DNA from: Myxococcota bacterium | GTDB lineage: Bacteria; Myxococcota_A; UBA9160; PR03 | Length of the DNA: 7,833 bases | Assembly: GCA_030066475.1 (NCBI GenBank) | Contig: JASJBO010000346.1 | Span: forward strand, 1-7,833 | Direction of reading: 5' to 3' | Shown here: positions 1 through 6,558 of the stretch, piece by piece | Layout of the letters: every line of letters starts with the position of its first letter | Position numbering within the stretch: position 1 is the stretch's first letter | The notes under the pieces: generated by a model | The model's database searches: none | Seen by the model: the letters and a program-made list of their open reading frames with translations, nothing else | What the model was told of the DNA's origin: nothing | Translations under genes and position numbers: made by a program

Positions 1-209
1 CGCAGCGAGGCCGCGCGGCGCCCGAGCCGCAAACGAAGCTCCCCCGCAAGCGGAGTCTTCGGAGCGCGCAGCGAGGCCGCGCGGCGCCCGAGCCGCAAAC
101 GAAGCTCCCCTGCAAGCGGAGTCTTCGGAGCGCGCAGCGAGGCCGCGCGGCGCCCGAGCCGCAAACGAAGCTCCCCCGCAAGCGGAGTCTTCGGAGCGCG
201 CAGCGAGGC
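1..209. repeat. 66-bp tandem repeat array (3 full copies plus 11 bp)
   Basis: Three full head-to-tail copies lie at 1-66, 67-132 and 133-198, and an 11-bp partial copy at 199-209. The window begins inside the array, so there may be more copies to the left. Each copy begins CGCAGCGAGG and ends GTCTTCGGAGCG. The copies differ at one base only: C45 and C177 against T111. Each unit contains a possible stem, GAAGCTCC (35-42 in copy 1) with GGAGTCTTC (52-60), with one bulged base. There are no unique spacers, so it is not a CRISPR array. The unit length is a multiple of three and none of the six frames contains a stop. Plus frame 1 reads a 22-residue Arg/Ser/Ala-rich repeat and ends at TAG 229-231, so this could be the C-terminal tail of a gene that starts left of the window. 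It could equally be a non-coding intergenic repeat. Confidence 0.95.
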
Positions 210-262
210 GAAGCCGAGCGAAGTCATCTAGAGCCGGAATCCTGGGCCGCGTGCGACCGGTC

Positions 263-292
263 CGGCGGCGCAGCACCGATCGAACGCCGCCG
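263..292. other. GC-rich inverted repeat in the gap before the TPR gene
   Basis: CGGCGGCG at 263-270 is perfectly complementary to CGCCGCCG at 285-292, giving an 8-bp stem with a 14-nt loop. No T-run follows on either side, so it is not a standard intrinsic terminator. It could still separate transcription of whatever lies left of the window from the TPR gene. The rest of 232-356 shows no recognisable gene or convincing promoter apart from the ribosome binding site at 343-349. Confidence 0.35.
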
Positions 293-356
293 CCGAGCCC
301 GCTGATGCGGGTGCTGTCGCTGTTCTGAGAAGGATCGGATCCGAGGAGGGGAATCC

Positions 357-1169
357 ATGCGTCCGATTGCCGAGCATCGCCGCGACGCCGCCGTCGCGGC
401 CCTCGCGACCGCCGCGCTGCTGGGGCTCGCCTGCGCGAGCAGCGCGCCGCCCACCGACGCCGACAAGGCGGCGGATCCGGCGCTCGCCGAGCGCCGCGCC
501 CGCATGCACTACGACGTGGGCGTCGAGCGCCTCACCGAGGGGCGCAGCGCCGCCGCGCTGCGCGAGCTGCTCCAGGCGGAGCGCTACAACCCGGGCGATC
601 CCTGGATCCACCTGGCGCTGGCCGAGGCCTTCCGCCGCAAGGGGCGCCTGGAGGACGCGGAGCAGCACCTGCTCAGCGCGATCGAGGCGGATCCCGAGTT
701 CCACAAGGCGCACCTGAACGTCTCGGCGCTCTACATCCAGATGGAGCGCTACGAGGACTCGCTCCGCCACGCCGAGCTGCTGCTCGCCGACCCCACCTTC
801 GAGGCGCCCTGGCGGGCCCACACGAACCTGGGCTGGGCCAAGCTCCAGCTCGGCGACCCGGTGGCCGCGCGCGAGCACCTCGAGAGCGCACTCGACTTCC
901 ACGACCGCTACTGGCCCGCGCGCCTCAATCTCGGCATCCTGGAGGCCGAACACGGCAGCCGACTCGAGGCGCAGGAGCACTTCGAGCGGGTGCTGGACGC
1001 AAAGCCCGGACCGTTCGCAGAGGCCGAAGTCCACTACCGGCTGGCCGAGATCCACGTCTCGCTGGGTCAGCGGGAGCGCGCCATCGACCATCTCACTGCG
1101 GCCGTGGCGCAGCGTCCGAGCGGGCCATGGGGCGAGCGCAGCGCGGACTACCTGAAGCTCCTGCAGTAG
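357..1169 (+). CDS. TPR lipoprotein, PilF/PilW/Tgl-like (type IV pilus secretin assembly)
   Basis: A 270-residue predicted lipoprotein. An N-terminal hydrophobic segment (residues 11-25) runs into an acceptable lipobox, LLGLAC, with the lipidated cysteine at C26. The rest of the protein is about six tetratricopeptide repeats (roughly 49-79, 82-115, 116-146, 152-184, 186-218 and 223-255). Each keeps the usual small and aromatic positions and the Pro between helices. A lipoprotein with six TPRs at this length matches the PilF/PilW family and Myxococcus Tgl, which help the PilQ secretin assemble in the outer membrane. The following gene is RodZ-like, and pilF-rodZ order is known from gammaproteobacteria, which supports the call. 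The start is the ATG at 357, with a strong ribosome binding site GAGGAGG at 343-349 and 7-nt spacing. TPR domains are generic, so a different envelope scaffold role is possible. The TPR lipoprotein call is firm; the pilus role is inference. Confidence 0.9.
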   Translation: MRPIAEHRRDAAVAALATAALLGLACASSAPPTDADKAADPALAERRARMHYDVGVERLTEGRSAAALRELLQAERYNPGDPWIHLALAEAFRRKGRLEDAEQHLLSAIEADPEFHKAHLNVSALYIQMERYEDSLRHAELLLADPTFEAPWRAHTNLGWAKLQLGDPVAAREHLESALDFHDRYWPARLNLGILEAEHGSRLEAQEHFERVLDAKPGPFAEAEVHYRLAEIHVSLGQRERAIDHLTAAVAQRPSGPWGERSADYLKLLQ

Positions 1170-1609
1170 GGGACCGACCCGACGCCGCGCCCGAGGCGAT
1201 CGGGGCCTACCTCTCCCGCCAGCGTCGCCTGCGCGGCATCAGTCTCGACGAGCTCGCCGAGATCACACGCATCCCGCGGCGCTCGCTCGAGCGCCTCGAG
1301 TCCGGTGCCTTCGACACCGAGCCCGACGGGTTCGTGCGCGGCTTCGTCCGCGCCGTGGCCGGCGCCCTCGGCCTGTCGCCCGAGGAGACCATCGCTCGGA
1401 TGCTCCCCGAGGTGGGCGCCGAGAGCGACGCGGTCGCGGGCGGTGCGCTCTGGCGCTGGGCGCCGCGGGCGCTGGCCGGGGCCCTGCTCGTCGCGGCGCT
1501 CTGGTGGCTCTGGCCCCGTCCCGAGCCGCCGCCGCTCGCCGGCGCCCCCGATCCCGACCTGATCTACCGCCGCGACGCCGTCCGCGAGCTGGCGGACGAG
1601 AATCCCTAG
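1127..1609 (+). CDS. RodZ-like helix-turn-helix membrane protein, short form
   Basis: A 160-residue protein. Residues 25-92 form an HTH_25/XRE-type domain as in the cytoplasmic part of RodZ, including the typical stretches IGAYLSRQRRLRGISL and DGFVRGFVRAVAGALGL. A single hydrophobic segment at about 111-130, Trp-rich at its end, is a likely membrane span. Only about 30 Pro-rich and charged residues follow, so the periplasmic beta domain (DUF4115) of full RodZ is absent. In RodZ this HTH binds MreB rather than DNA. By family analogy the protein could link MreB or another cytoplasmic partner to the membrane, but a regulatory role is also possible. The only plausible start in this frame is ATG 1127, inside the TPR gene, giving a 43-nt overlap. 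Its ribosome binding site is poor, so expression may depend on coupling to the upstream gene. The true N-terminus is the weakest part of the call, as the first 24 residues look unstructured. Confidence 0.82.
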   Translation: MGRAQRGLPEAPAVGDRPDAAPEAIGAYLSRQRRLRGISLDELAEITRIPRRSLERLESGAFDTEPDGFVRGFVRAVAGALGLSPEETIARMLPEVGAESDAVAGGALWRWAPRALAGALLVAALWWLWPRPEPPPLAGAPDPDLIYRRDAVRELADENP

Positions 1610-1626
1610 GGAGTCGTTGCCGGGCC

Positions 1627-2415
1627 GTGCGTTCCTACCATACCGAGGCGATCGTGCTGCGGGCCGTCGATTTCGGCGAGTCCGACCGGATCGTGCGGCT
1701 GCTCACGCCGGGGACGGCGCGGCTGACCGTGATGGCCAAGGGCGCGCGGCGCAGCAAGAAGCGGTTCCCGGGCACGATCGATCTGTTCAACCACCTGGCC
1801 GTGCAGGTCGAGCAGCGGCGGCCGACCTCGATGGCCCGGCTCGAGCACACCCGGCTGATCGATCCGTTGGAGGGGCTGCGGACGCGTCCGGGCCGCTTCG
1901 CGCTCGCCTGCACCTGCGTGGAGCTGGTCGACCGGCTCGCGCCCGAGGGCGTCGGCGGCCGCGAGTCGCGTCGCTTGTTCGACGCGACGCTGTCCGCCCT
2001 GCGCGCGACCTCGAGTCGCCCGGCCGACGCGAGATTGCGCGCGCTGCTCGAGCTGCGCCTGCTCGACGCGCTCGGGCTGCGCCCCGAGCTCGGGCGCTGC
2101 GTGCGTTGCGCGCGTGCACTGGGCGACGACGCGCGCGTGCGCTTTCACGTCGGAGAGGGCGGGCCGCTGTGCGCGAGGTGCACCGGCGCGGCGGAGGCCG
2201 CGGTGCCCGTCCACCTGGGCACGCTGCGCGCGCTCGCCCTCGGGCTGCGCCTCCCGGTCGAGCGGCTCGACCGGCTGTCGTTGTCGCGCGAGACACTCGC
2301 CGAGGCGCGCGTCCTGCTCGGGCGCTTCAAGCGCTTCCACGTCGGCATCGAGCTGCGCAGCGAGCGCTTCGCCGATGCGCAGCTCGCCCCGGCCGACCGC
2401 TCCGCGAGCGCTTGA
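1627..2415 (+). CDS. recO: DNA repair protein RecO
   Basis: A 262-residue RecO, close to the usual 240-260. RecO works with RecR (and RecF) to load RecA on SSB-coated single-stranded DNA and can anneal strands during gap repair. The N-terminal OB fold is clear, with the family hallmarks SYHTEAIVLRAVDFGESDRI and an AKGARRSKKRF segment. A helical C-terminal part follows. It contains a four-cysteine zinc site, C158-x2-C161 and C182-x2-C185, which is present in only some RecO proteins. The start chosen is GTG 1627 because the family begins just before the S-Y-H-T-E motif. An AGGGAG lies at 1608-1613, 13 nt upstream, which is slightly far. An in-frame ATG at 1504 would add 41 residues unlike RecO and overlap the previous gene by about 100 bases, so I reject it. 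The gene starts 17 nt after the RodZ-like gene and is probably in the same transcript. Confidence 0.95.
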   Translation: MRSYHTEAIVLRAVDFGESDRIVRLLTPGTARLTVMAKGARRSKKRFPGTIDLFNHLAVQVEQRRPTSMARLEHTRLIDPLEGLRTRPGRFALACTCVELVDRLAPEGVGGRESRRLFDATLSALRATSSRPADARLRALLELRLLDALGLRPELGRCVRCARALGDDARVRFHVGEGGPLCARCTGAAEAAVPVHLGTLRALALGLRLPVERLDRLSLSRETLAEARVLLGRFKRFHVGIELRSERFADAQLAPADRSASA

Positions 2416-2433
2416 CACCCCGCTTGACACCCC
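2410..2433 (+). repeat. Perfect 12-bp tandem duplication containing TTGACA
   Basis: The 12-mer GCTTGACACCCC occurs twice back to back, at 2410-2421 and 2422-2433. Each copy contains TTGACA, the consensus -35 hexamer of sigma-70 promoters. The first copy overlaps the last codon and stop (TGA 2413-2415) of recO. It looks like a recent local duplication at the gene junction. Confidence 0.9.
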
Positions 2434-2452
2434 GCGGGTGGGGGGCAACCAT
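2424..2452 (+). promoter_or_regulatory. Possible sigma-70 promoter for glyQS-ppdK
   Basis: A perfect -35 hexamer TTGACA at 2424-2429 is followed, after a 17-nt spacer, by AACCAT at 2447-2452. That is only a 3-of-6 match to the -10 consensus. It sits in the one gap of this gene block long enough (64 nt) for a separate promoter. The -35 and spacing are good and the -10 is weak, so it could also be a chance match within the duplicated 12-mer. Confidence 0.35.
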
Positions 2453-2468
2453 TCGCCGTTCCCCACCC
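2436..2468 (+). promoter_or_regulatory. Leader hairpin just upstream of the glyQS ribosome binding site
   Basis: GGGTGGGG at 2436-2443 is perfectly complementary to CCCCACCC at 2461-2468. GGC (2444-2446) and GCC (2455-2457) can extend the stem into the 17-nt loop. The hairpin ends two bases before the GGAG ribosome binding site (2471-2474). It could affect translation of glyQS or act as a partial transcription barrier after recO. There is no T-run and no T-box consensus, so it is neither a classical terminator nor a T-box. Confidence 0.4.
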
Positions 2469-2479
2469 CTGGAGCCCCC

Positions 2480-3838
2480 ATGTCGCTCGATGCGGAATCG
2501 CAAACCGCCCCGGACAGCCTCGCCTCGATGGACACCGTCGTCTCGCTCTGCGCGCGGCGCGGCTTCATCTGGCAGTCGAGCGAGATCTACGGCGGCATCA
2601 ACGGCTTCTGGGACTACGGGCCGCTCGGGGTCGAGCTGAAGAACAACCTCAAGGCGCTGTGGTGGCAGCGCGTGGTGCGCGAGCGCGACGACGTGGAAGG
2701 TCTCGACAGCTCCATCATCGCGCACCCGCGCACCTGGGAGGCGTCCGGCCACGTCGAGCACTTCAGCGACCCCATGGTCGACTGCCGCACCTGCAAGCGG
2801 CGCTTCCGCGCCGACCAGCTCGAGGGGCAGCCCTGCCCGGAGGCGCCGAAGAAGCGCCAGCTCGCCGACTGCGACCTGACCGATCCGCGCAGCTTCAACC
2901 TGATGCTCCAGACGCACATCGGCGCGTCCCAGGAGGCCGGCAACGAGGCCTACCTGCGCGCCGAGACCTGTCAGTCGATCTTCCTCGACTTCAAGCGGGT
3001 GCGCGAGGCGGGCCGGCAGAAGGTGCCGTTCGGGATCGCCCAGATCGGCAAGGCGTTCCGCAACGAGATCAACCCGCGCAACTTCACGTTCCGCTCGCGC
3101 GAGTTCGAGCAGGCGGAGCTGGAGTTCTTCGTGCCCCCGAGCGACCGCGAGAAGTGGTTCGAGCACTGGCTCGAGCAGCGCCTGGCCTTCCACCGCGAGC
3201 TCGGCTTCGCCGACGACCGGCTGCGCGTGCGGCCCCACGAGCCCGACGAGCTGGCCCACTACGCGCGGGCGGCCAGCGACGTCGAGTTCCTGTTCCCGTT
3301 CGGCTGGCAGGAGATCGAGGGGATCCACGACCGCGGCGACTGGGACCTGACGCGCCACAGCGAGTTCTCCGGCAAGGACCTGTCGTTCACCGACGAGGAG
3401 AGCAAGGAGCGCTACACGCCGATGGTGATCGAGACCTCGGTCGGCGTGGACCGCACCTGCCTGGCGCTGCTGGCGAACGGGGTGGCCGAAGAGACCCTCG
3501 AGGGCGGCGAGACGCGCAGCGTGCTGCGCCTGCACCCGGCGGTGGCGCCGATCAAGGCCACCGTGCTGCCGCTCTCCAAGAAGATCGGCGAGCCGGCCCG
3601 CCGCCTCGCGGCGGCCCTGCGGCGGCGCTGGAACGTCTTCTACGACGAGGCGGGCAACATCGGGCGCCGCTATCGGCGCCAGGACGAGGTGGGCACCCCG
3701 TTCTGCGTCACCTACGACTTCGAATCCGAGTCGGACGGCTGCGTGACGGTGCGCGAGCGGGACTCGATGGCGCAGGAGCGCGTGCCGATCGACGGGGTCG
3801 CGAGCTACCTGGGAGAGCGCCTGGAGGGCGGGGCTTGA
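2480..3838 (+). CDS. glyQS: Glycine--tRNA ligase, dimeric (alpha2) class II type
   Basis: A 452-residue glycyl-tRNA synthetase. It charges tRNA-Gly with glycine using ATP and releases AMP and PPi in the cytoplasm. It is the single-chain dimeric type (about 460 residues), also found in archaea and eukaryotes, not the GlyQ/GlyS tetramer of many proteobacteria. The class II motifs are visible: motif 1 near residues 47-62 (YGPLGVELKNNLKALW), motif 2 at 192-217 (AFRNEINPRNFTFRSREFEQ and on) and motif 3 at 313-331 (TPMVIETSVGVDRTCLALL). Cysteines C102 and C105 (DCRTC) with C119 form the small zinc-type insert typical of bacterial members. An anticodon-binding domain follows from about 355. The start is ATG 2480 with GGAG 5 nt upstream (2471-2474). 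The stop TGA 3836-3838 overlaps the TTG start of ppdK. Confidence 0.96.
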   Translation: MSLDAESQTAPDSLASMDTVVSLCARRGFIWQSSEIYGGINGFWDYGPLGVELKNNLKALWWQRVVRERDDVEGLDSSIIAHPRTWEASGHVEHFSDPMVDCRTCKRRFRADQLEGQPCPEAPKKRQLADCDLTDPRSFNLMLQTHIGASQEAGNEAYLRAETCQSIFLDFKRVREAGRQKVPFGIAQIGKAFRNEINPRNFTFRSREFEQAELEFFVPPSDREKWFEHWLEQRLAFHRELGFADDRLRVRPHEPDELAHYARAASDVEFLFPFGWQEIEGIHDRGDWDLTRHSEFSGKDLSFTDEESKERYTPMVIETSVGVDRTCLALLANGVAEETLEGGETRSVLRLHPAVAPIKATVLPLSKKIGEPARRLAAALRRRWNVFYDEAGNIGRRYRRQDEVGTPFCVTYDFESESDGCVTVRERDSMAQERVPIDGVASYLGERLEGGA

Positions 3839-6558
3839 CGGCCCGCACCCGCAGAGCCCGCAAGGTCTACTTCTTCGGCGCCGGCCGCGCGGACGGCCGC
3901 GCCGAGATGCGCGAGGTGCTGGGCGGCAAGGGCGCCAACCTGGCCGAAATGACCCGGATCGGCCTGCCGGTGCCGCCGGGCTTCACCATCTCGGCCGGCG
4001 TCTGCACCGACTACCAGGCGCGCGGCCGGATCGCCGTGGACGTGCGCGAGCAGGTCGGCCAGGCGCTGCGCAAGGTCGAGCGGGTCATGGGCGCGCGCTT
4101 CGGTGACGACGAGCGGCCGCTGCTGGTCTCGGTGCGCTCGGGGGCGCGGGTGTCGATGCCCGGCATGATGGACACCGTGCTCAACCTCGGGCTGAACGAC
4201 CGCTCGGTGCGCGGCCTGGCCGGACTGGCGGACGCGCGCTTCGCCTGGGACAGCTATCGCCGCTTCGTGCAGATGTACGCCAACGTGGTGCTGGGCCTGC
4301 CCATGGAGCGCTTCGAGGCCCAGCTCGAGGCGCTCAAGGACCGCCGCGGGAGCGACCTCGACACCGACCTCGGCGCCGAGGACTGGCAGGGCCTGGTGGA
4401 GGCGTACCTGGAGCTGGTCGAGGAGGACTACGGCCGGCCCTTTCCGCAGGACCCCCACGAGCAGCTCTGGGGCGCGATCGGCGCCGTGTTCCGCTCGTGG
4501 GGCAACCCGCGCGCCATCACGTACCGCAAGCTGAACGACATCCCGGACGCCTGGGGCACTGCGGTCAACGTCCAGGCGATGGTGTTCGGCAACATGGGCG
4601 ACGACTGCGCCACCGGCGTGGCCTTCACCCGCGATCCCTCGACCGGCGCCCGCTTCTTCTACGGCGAGTACCTGAAGAACGCCCAGGGCGAGGACGTGGT
4701 GGCCGGGATCCGCACCCCCCAGCCGATCAACAAGGAGAGCCGCACCGCCGACCAGGAGCAGCTGCCGACGCTCGAGGACGAGATGCCGCGCGCCTACCGC
4801 GAGCTGGCCCGCATCCGCCGCACGCTCGAGCGCCACTACCGTGACATGCAGGACGTCGAGTTCACCATCCAGGCCGGCAAGCTCTGGATGCTCCAGACGC
4901 GGGGTGGCAAGCGCACCGTGCAGGCGGCGGTGAAGATCGCGGTGGACATGGCGCGGGAACGGCTGATCTCCCGTGAGGAGGCGCTCCAGCGCGTCGAGGC
5001 CGGCTCGCTCGAGAAGCTGCTGCATCCCACCCTCGACCCCGGCGCCGACAAGGCGGTGATCGCCCGAGGGCTGCCCGCCTCGCCGGGCGCGGCCTGCGGG
5101 AGCGTCGTGTTCTCGGCCGACGAAGCCGAGGCGCGCGCCAAGACCGGCGAGAAGGTCCTGCTGGTGCGAGTCGAGACCTCGCCCGAGGACATCCACGGCA
5201 TGCACGCGGCCGAGGGCATCCTGACCGCGCGCGGCGGCATGACGTCGCATGCGGCGGTGGTGGCGCGCGGCATGGGCAAGTGCTGCGTGGTGGGCTGCGG
5301 CACGCTCGCGATCGACTACGAGCGGGGCGAGCTGCACGTGGGGGGCACGGTCGTGAAGGCCGGCCAGGAGCTCACCATCGACGGCAGCAGCGGCGAGGTG
5401 ATCCAGGGCCGGGTGGCGACGGTGACGCCCGAGCTGGGCGTCGAGTTCGATCAGCTGATGCGCTGGGCGGATGCGGCGCGGCGCCTGCGAGTGCGCACCA
5501 ACGCCGACACGCCGCACGACGCCGAGGTGGCCCGCCAGTTCGGCGCCGAGGGGATCGGCCTCTGTCGCACCGAGCACATGTTCTTCGAGGAGCATCGCAT
5601 CCTGGTCGTGCGCCAGATGATCCTGGCGAGCGACGAGTCGCAGCGCCGCAAGGCGCTCGACCGGCTGCTGCCGATGCAGCGGGGCGACTTCGAGGGGATC
5701 TTCCGCGCCATGGACGGCCTGCCGGTCACGATCCGGCTGCTGGATCCGCCGCTGCACGAGTTCCTCCCGCACGAGGACGACGGCATCCGCGAGGTGGCGC
5801 GCGAGCTCGGGGTCGAGACGGCGGCCGTGCGCGCGGGGGTCGAGGAGCGCAACGAGTTCAACCCGATGCTCGGGCACCGGGGCTGCCGGCTCGGCGTCAC
5901 CTTCCCCGAGATCTACCAGATGCAGGCGCGCGCGATCGCGGAGGCGGCGGCCGCCGTCGCGGCCGAGGGCATCCGCGTACGCCCCGAGATCATGATCCCG
6001 CTGGTCTCGCACGTGGGCGAGCTCGAGCGGCTGCGGGCGCTGGTGCAGGAGGAGGTCGATCGGGTGCGGGCGGCGGGCAGCGGCCGGCGCCTGCGCATCC
6101 AGATCGGCACGATGATCGAGGTGCCGCGTGCCGCCCTCACGGCGGATCGCATCGCCGAGCACGCGGACTTCTTCTCGTTCGGCACGAACGACCTCACCCA
6201 GATGGCCTATGCGCTCTCGCGCGACGACGCGGGCAAGTTCCTGCCCGACTACATCGACCGCGGCATCCTCGACGACGATCCGTTCGTGTCGATCGACGCC
6301 GACGGGATCGGCGAGCTGGTGCGGATCGGCGTCGAGAAGGGCCGGTCGACGCGCCCCGACCTGAAGTGCGGGATCTGCGGCGAGCACGGCGGGGACGCCA
6401 AGAGCGTCCGCTTCTGCGACGAGATCGGGCTCGACTACGTCTCCTGCTCCCCGTTCCGCGTGCCGGTCGCGCGGCTCGCCGCCGCGCAGGCCGCCGTGGA
6501 GCGGGCGGCGGCCCGCCCGCGCGCGCGAACGAAGCGGAAGCCGGCGCGGCGGCGATGA
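3835..6558 (+). CDS. ppdK: Pyruvate, phosphate dikinase
   Basis: A 907-residue PPDK (family usually 870-910). It interconverts PEP + AMP + PPi with pyruvate + ATP + Pi in the cytoplasm, for glycolysis or gluconeogenesis. The ATP-grasp part comes first, with GGKGANLAEM near 30-39 and SVRSGARVSMPGMMDT at 99-114. The swivelling phosphohistidine domain follows, with GGMTSHAAVVARGMGK containing the catalytic H472 and the regulatory-type T470 two residues before it. The PEP/pyruvate TIM barrel is last, with MIEVPRAAL, FFSFGTNDLTQM (from 779) and GICGEHGG with the catalytic C848. The start is TTG 3835, since it gives the family N-terminus (KVYFFGAG) and has GGAGGG at 3823-3828 with 6-nt spacing. It overlaps the glyQS stop by 4 nt, suggesting translational coupling. 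The C-terminus has an extra strongly basic tail (RPRARTKRKPARRR) beyond the usual end. The PPDK regulatory kinase/phosphatase is not in this window. Confidence 0.97.
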   Translation: MTARTRRARKVYFFGAGRADGRAEMREVLGGKGANLAEMTRIGLPVPPGFTISAGVCTDYQARGRIAVDVREQVGQALRKVERVMGARFGDDERPLLVSVRSGARVSMPGMMDTVLNLGLNDRSVRGLAGLADARFAWDSYRRFVQMYANVVLGLPMERFEAQLEALKDRRGSDLDTDLGAEDWQGLVEAYLELVEEDYGRPFPQDPHEQLWGAIGAVFRSWGNPRAITYRKLNDIPDAWGTAVNVQAMVFGNMGDDCATGVAFTRDPSTGARFFYGEYLKNAQGEDVVAGIRTPQPINKESRTADQEQLPTLEDEMPRAYRELARIRRTLERHYRDMQDVEFTIQAGKLWMLQTRGGKRTVQAAVKIAVDMARERLISREEALQRVEAGSLEKLLHPTLDPGADKAVIARGLPASPGAACGSVVFSADEAEARAKTGEKVLLVRVETSPEDIHGMHAAEGILTARGGMTSHAAVVARGMGKCCVVGCGTLAIDYERGELHVGGTVVKAGQELTIDGSSGEVIQGRVATVTPELGVEFDQLMRWADAARRLRVRTNADTPHDAEVARQFGAEGIGLCRTEHMFFEEHRILVVRQMILASDESQRRKALDRLLPMQRGDFEGIFRAMDGLPVTIRLLDPPLHEFLPHEDDGIREVARELGVETAAVRAGVEERNEFNPMLGHRGCRLGVTFPEIYQMQARAIAEAAAAVAAEGIRVRPEIMIPLVSHVGELERLRALVQEEVDRVRAAGSGRRLRIQIGTMIEVPRAALTADRIAEHADFFSFGTNDLTQMAYALSRDDAGKFLPDYIDRGILDDDPFVSIDADGIGELVRIGVEKGRSTRPDLKCGICGEHGGDAKSVRFCDEIGLDYVSCSPFRVPVARLAAAQAAVERAAARPRARTKRKPARRR

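Noticed and set aside
1..198. CRISPR array
   Set aside because: The 66-bp units are contiguous with no unique spacers.
228..1091. 287-codon minus-strand open frame across the TPR gene
   Set aside because: It is antisense to a TPR protein with a strong ribosome binding site and signal peptide, and its translation shows no domain.
1504..1626. ATG-initiated N-terminal extension of recO
   Set aside because: It would add 41 residues that do not resemble RecO and overlap the RodZ-like gene by over 100 bases. GTG 1627 gives the family N-terminus.
2430..2479. T-box leader for glycyl-tRNA synthetase
   Set aside because: The GGGTGGGGGGCAACC stretch only superficially resembles the T-box core. There is no specifier stem or antiterminator, and the leader is far too short.
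2327..3535. 402-codon minus-strand open frame across glyQS
   Set aside because: It mirrors the codon pattern of the glycyl-tRNA synthetase gene and has no domain of its own.
3805..6387. 860-codon open frame on the minus strand across ppdK
   Set aside because: It is antisense to a fully conserved PPDK, its translation is low-complexity (His/Arg/Leu/Ala-rich) with no recognisable domain, and long antisense frames are expected at this GC content.
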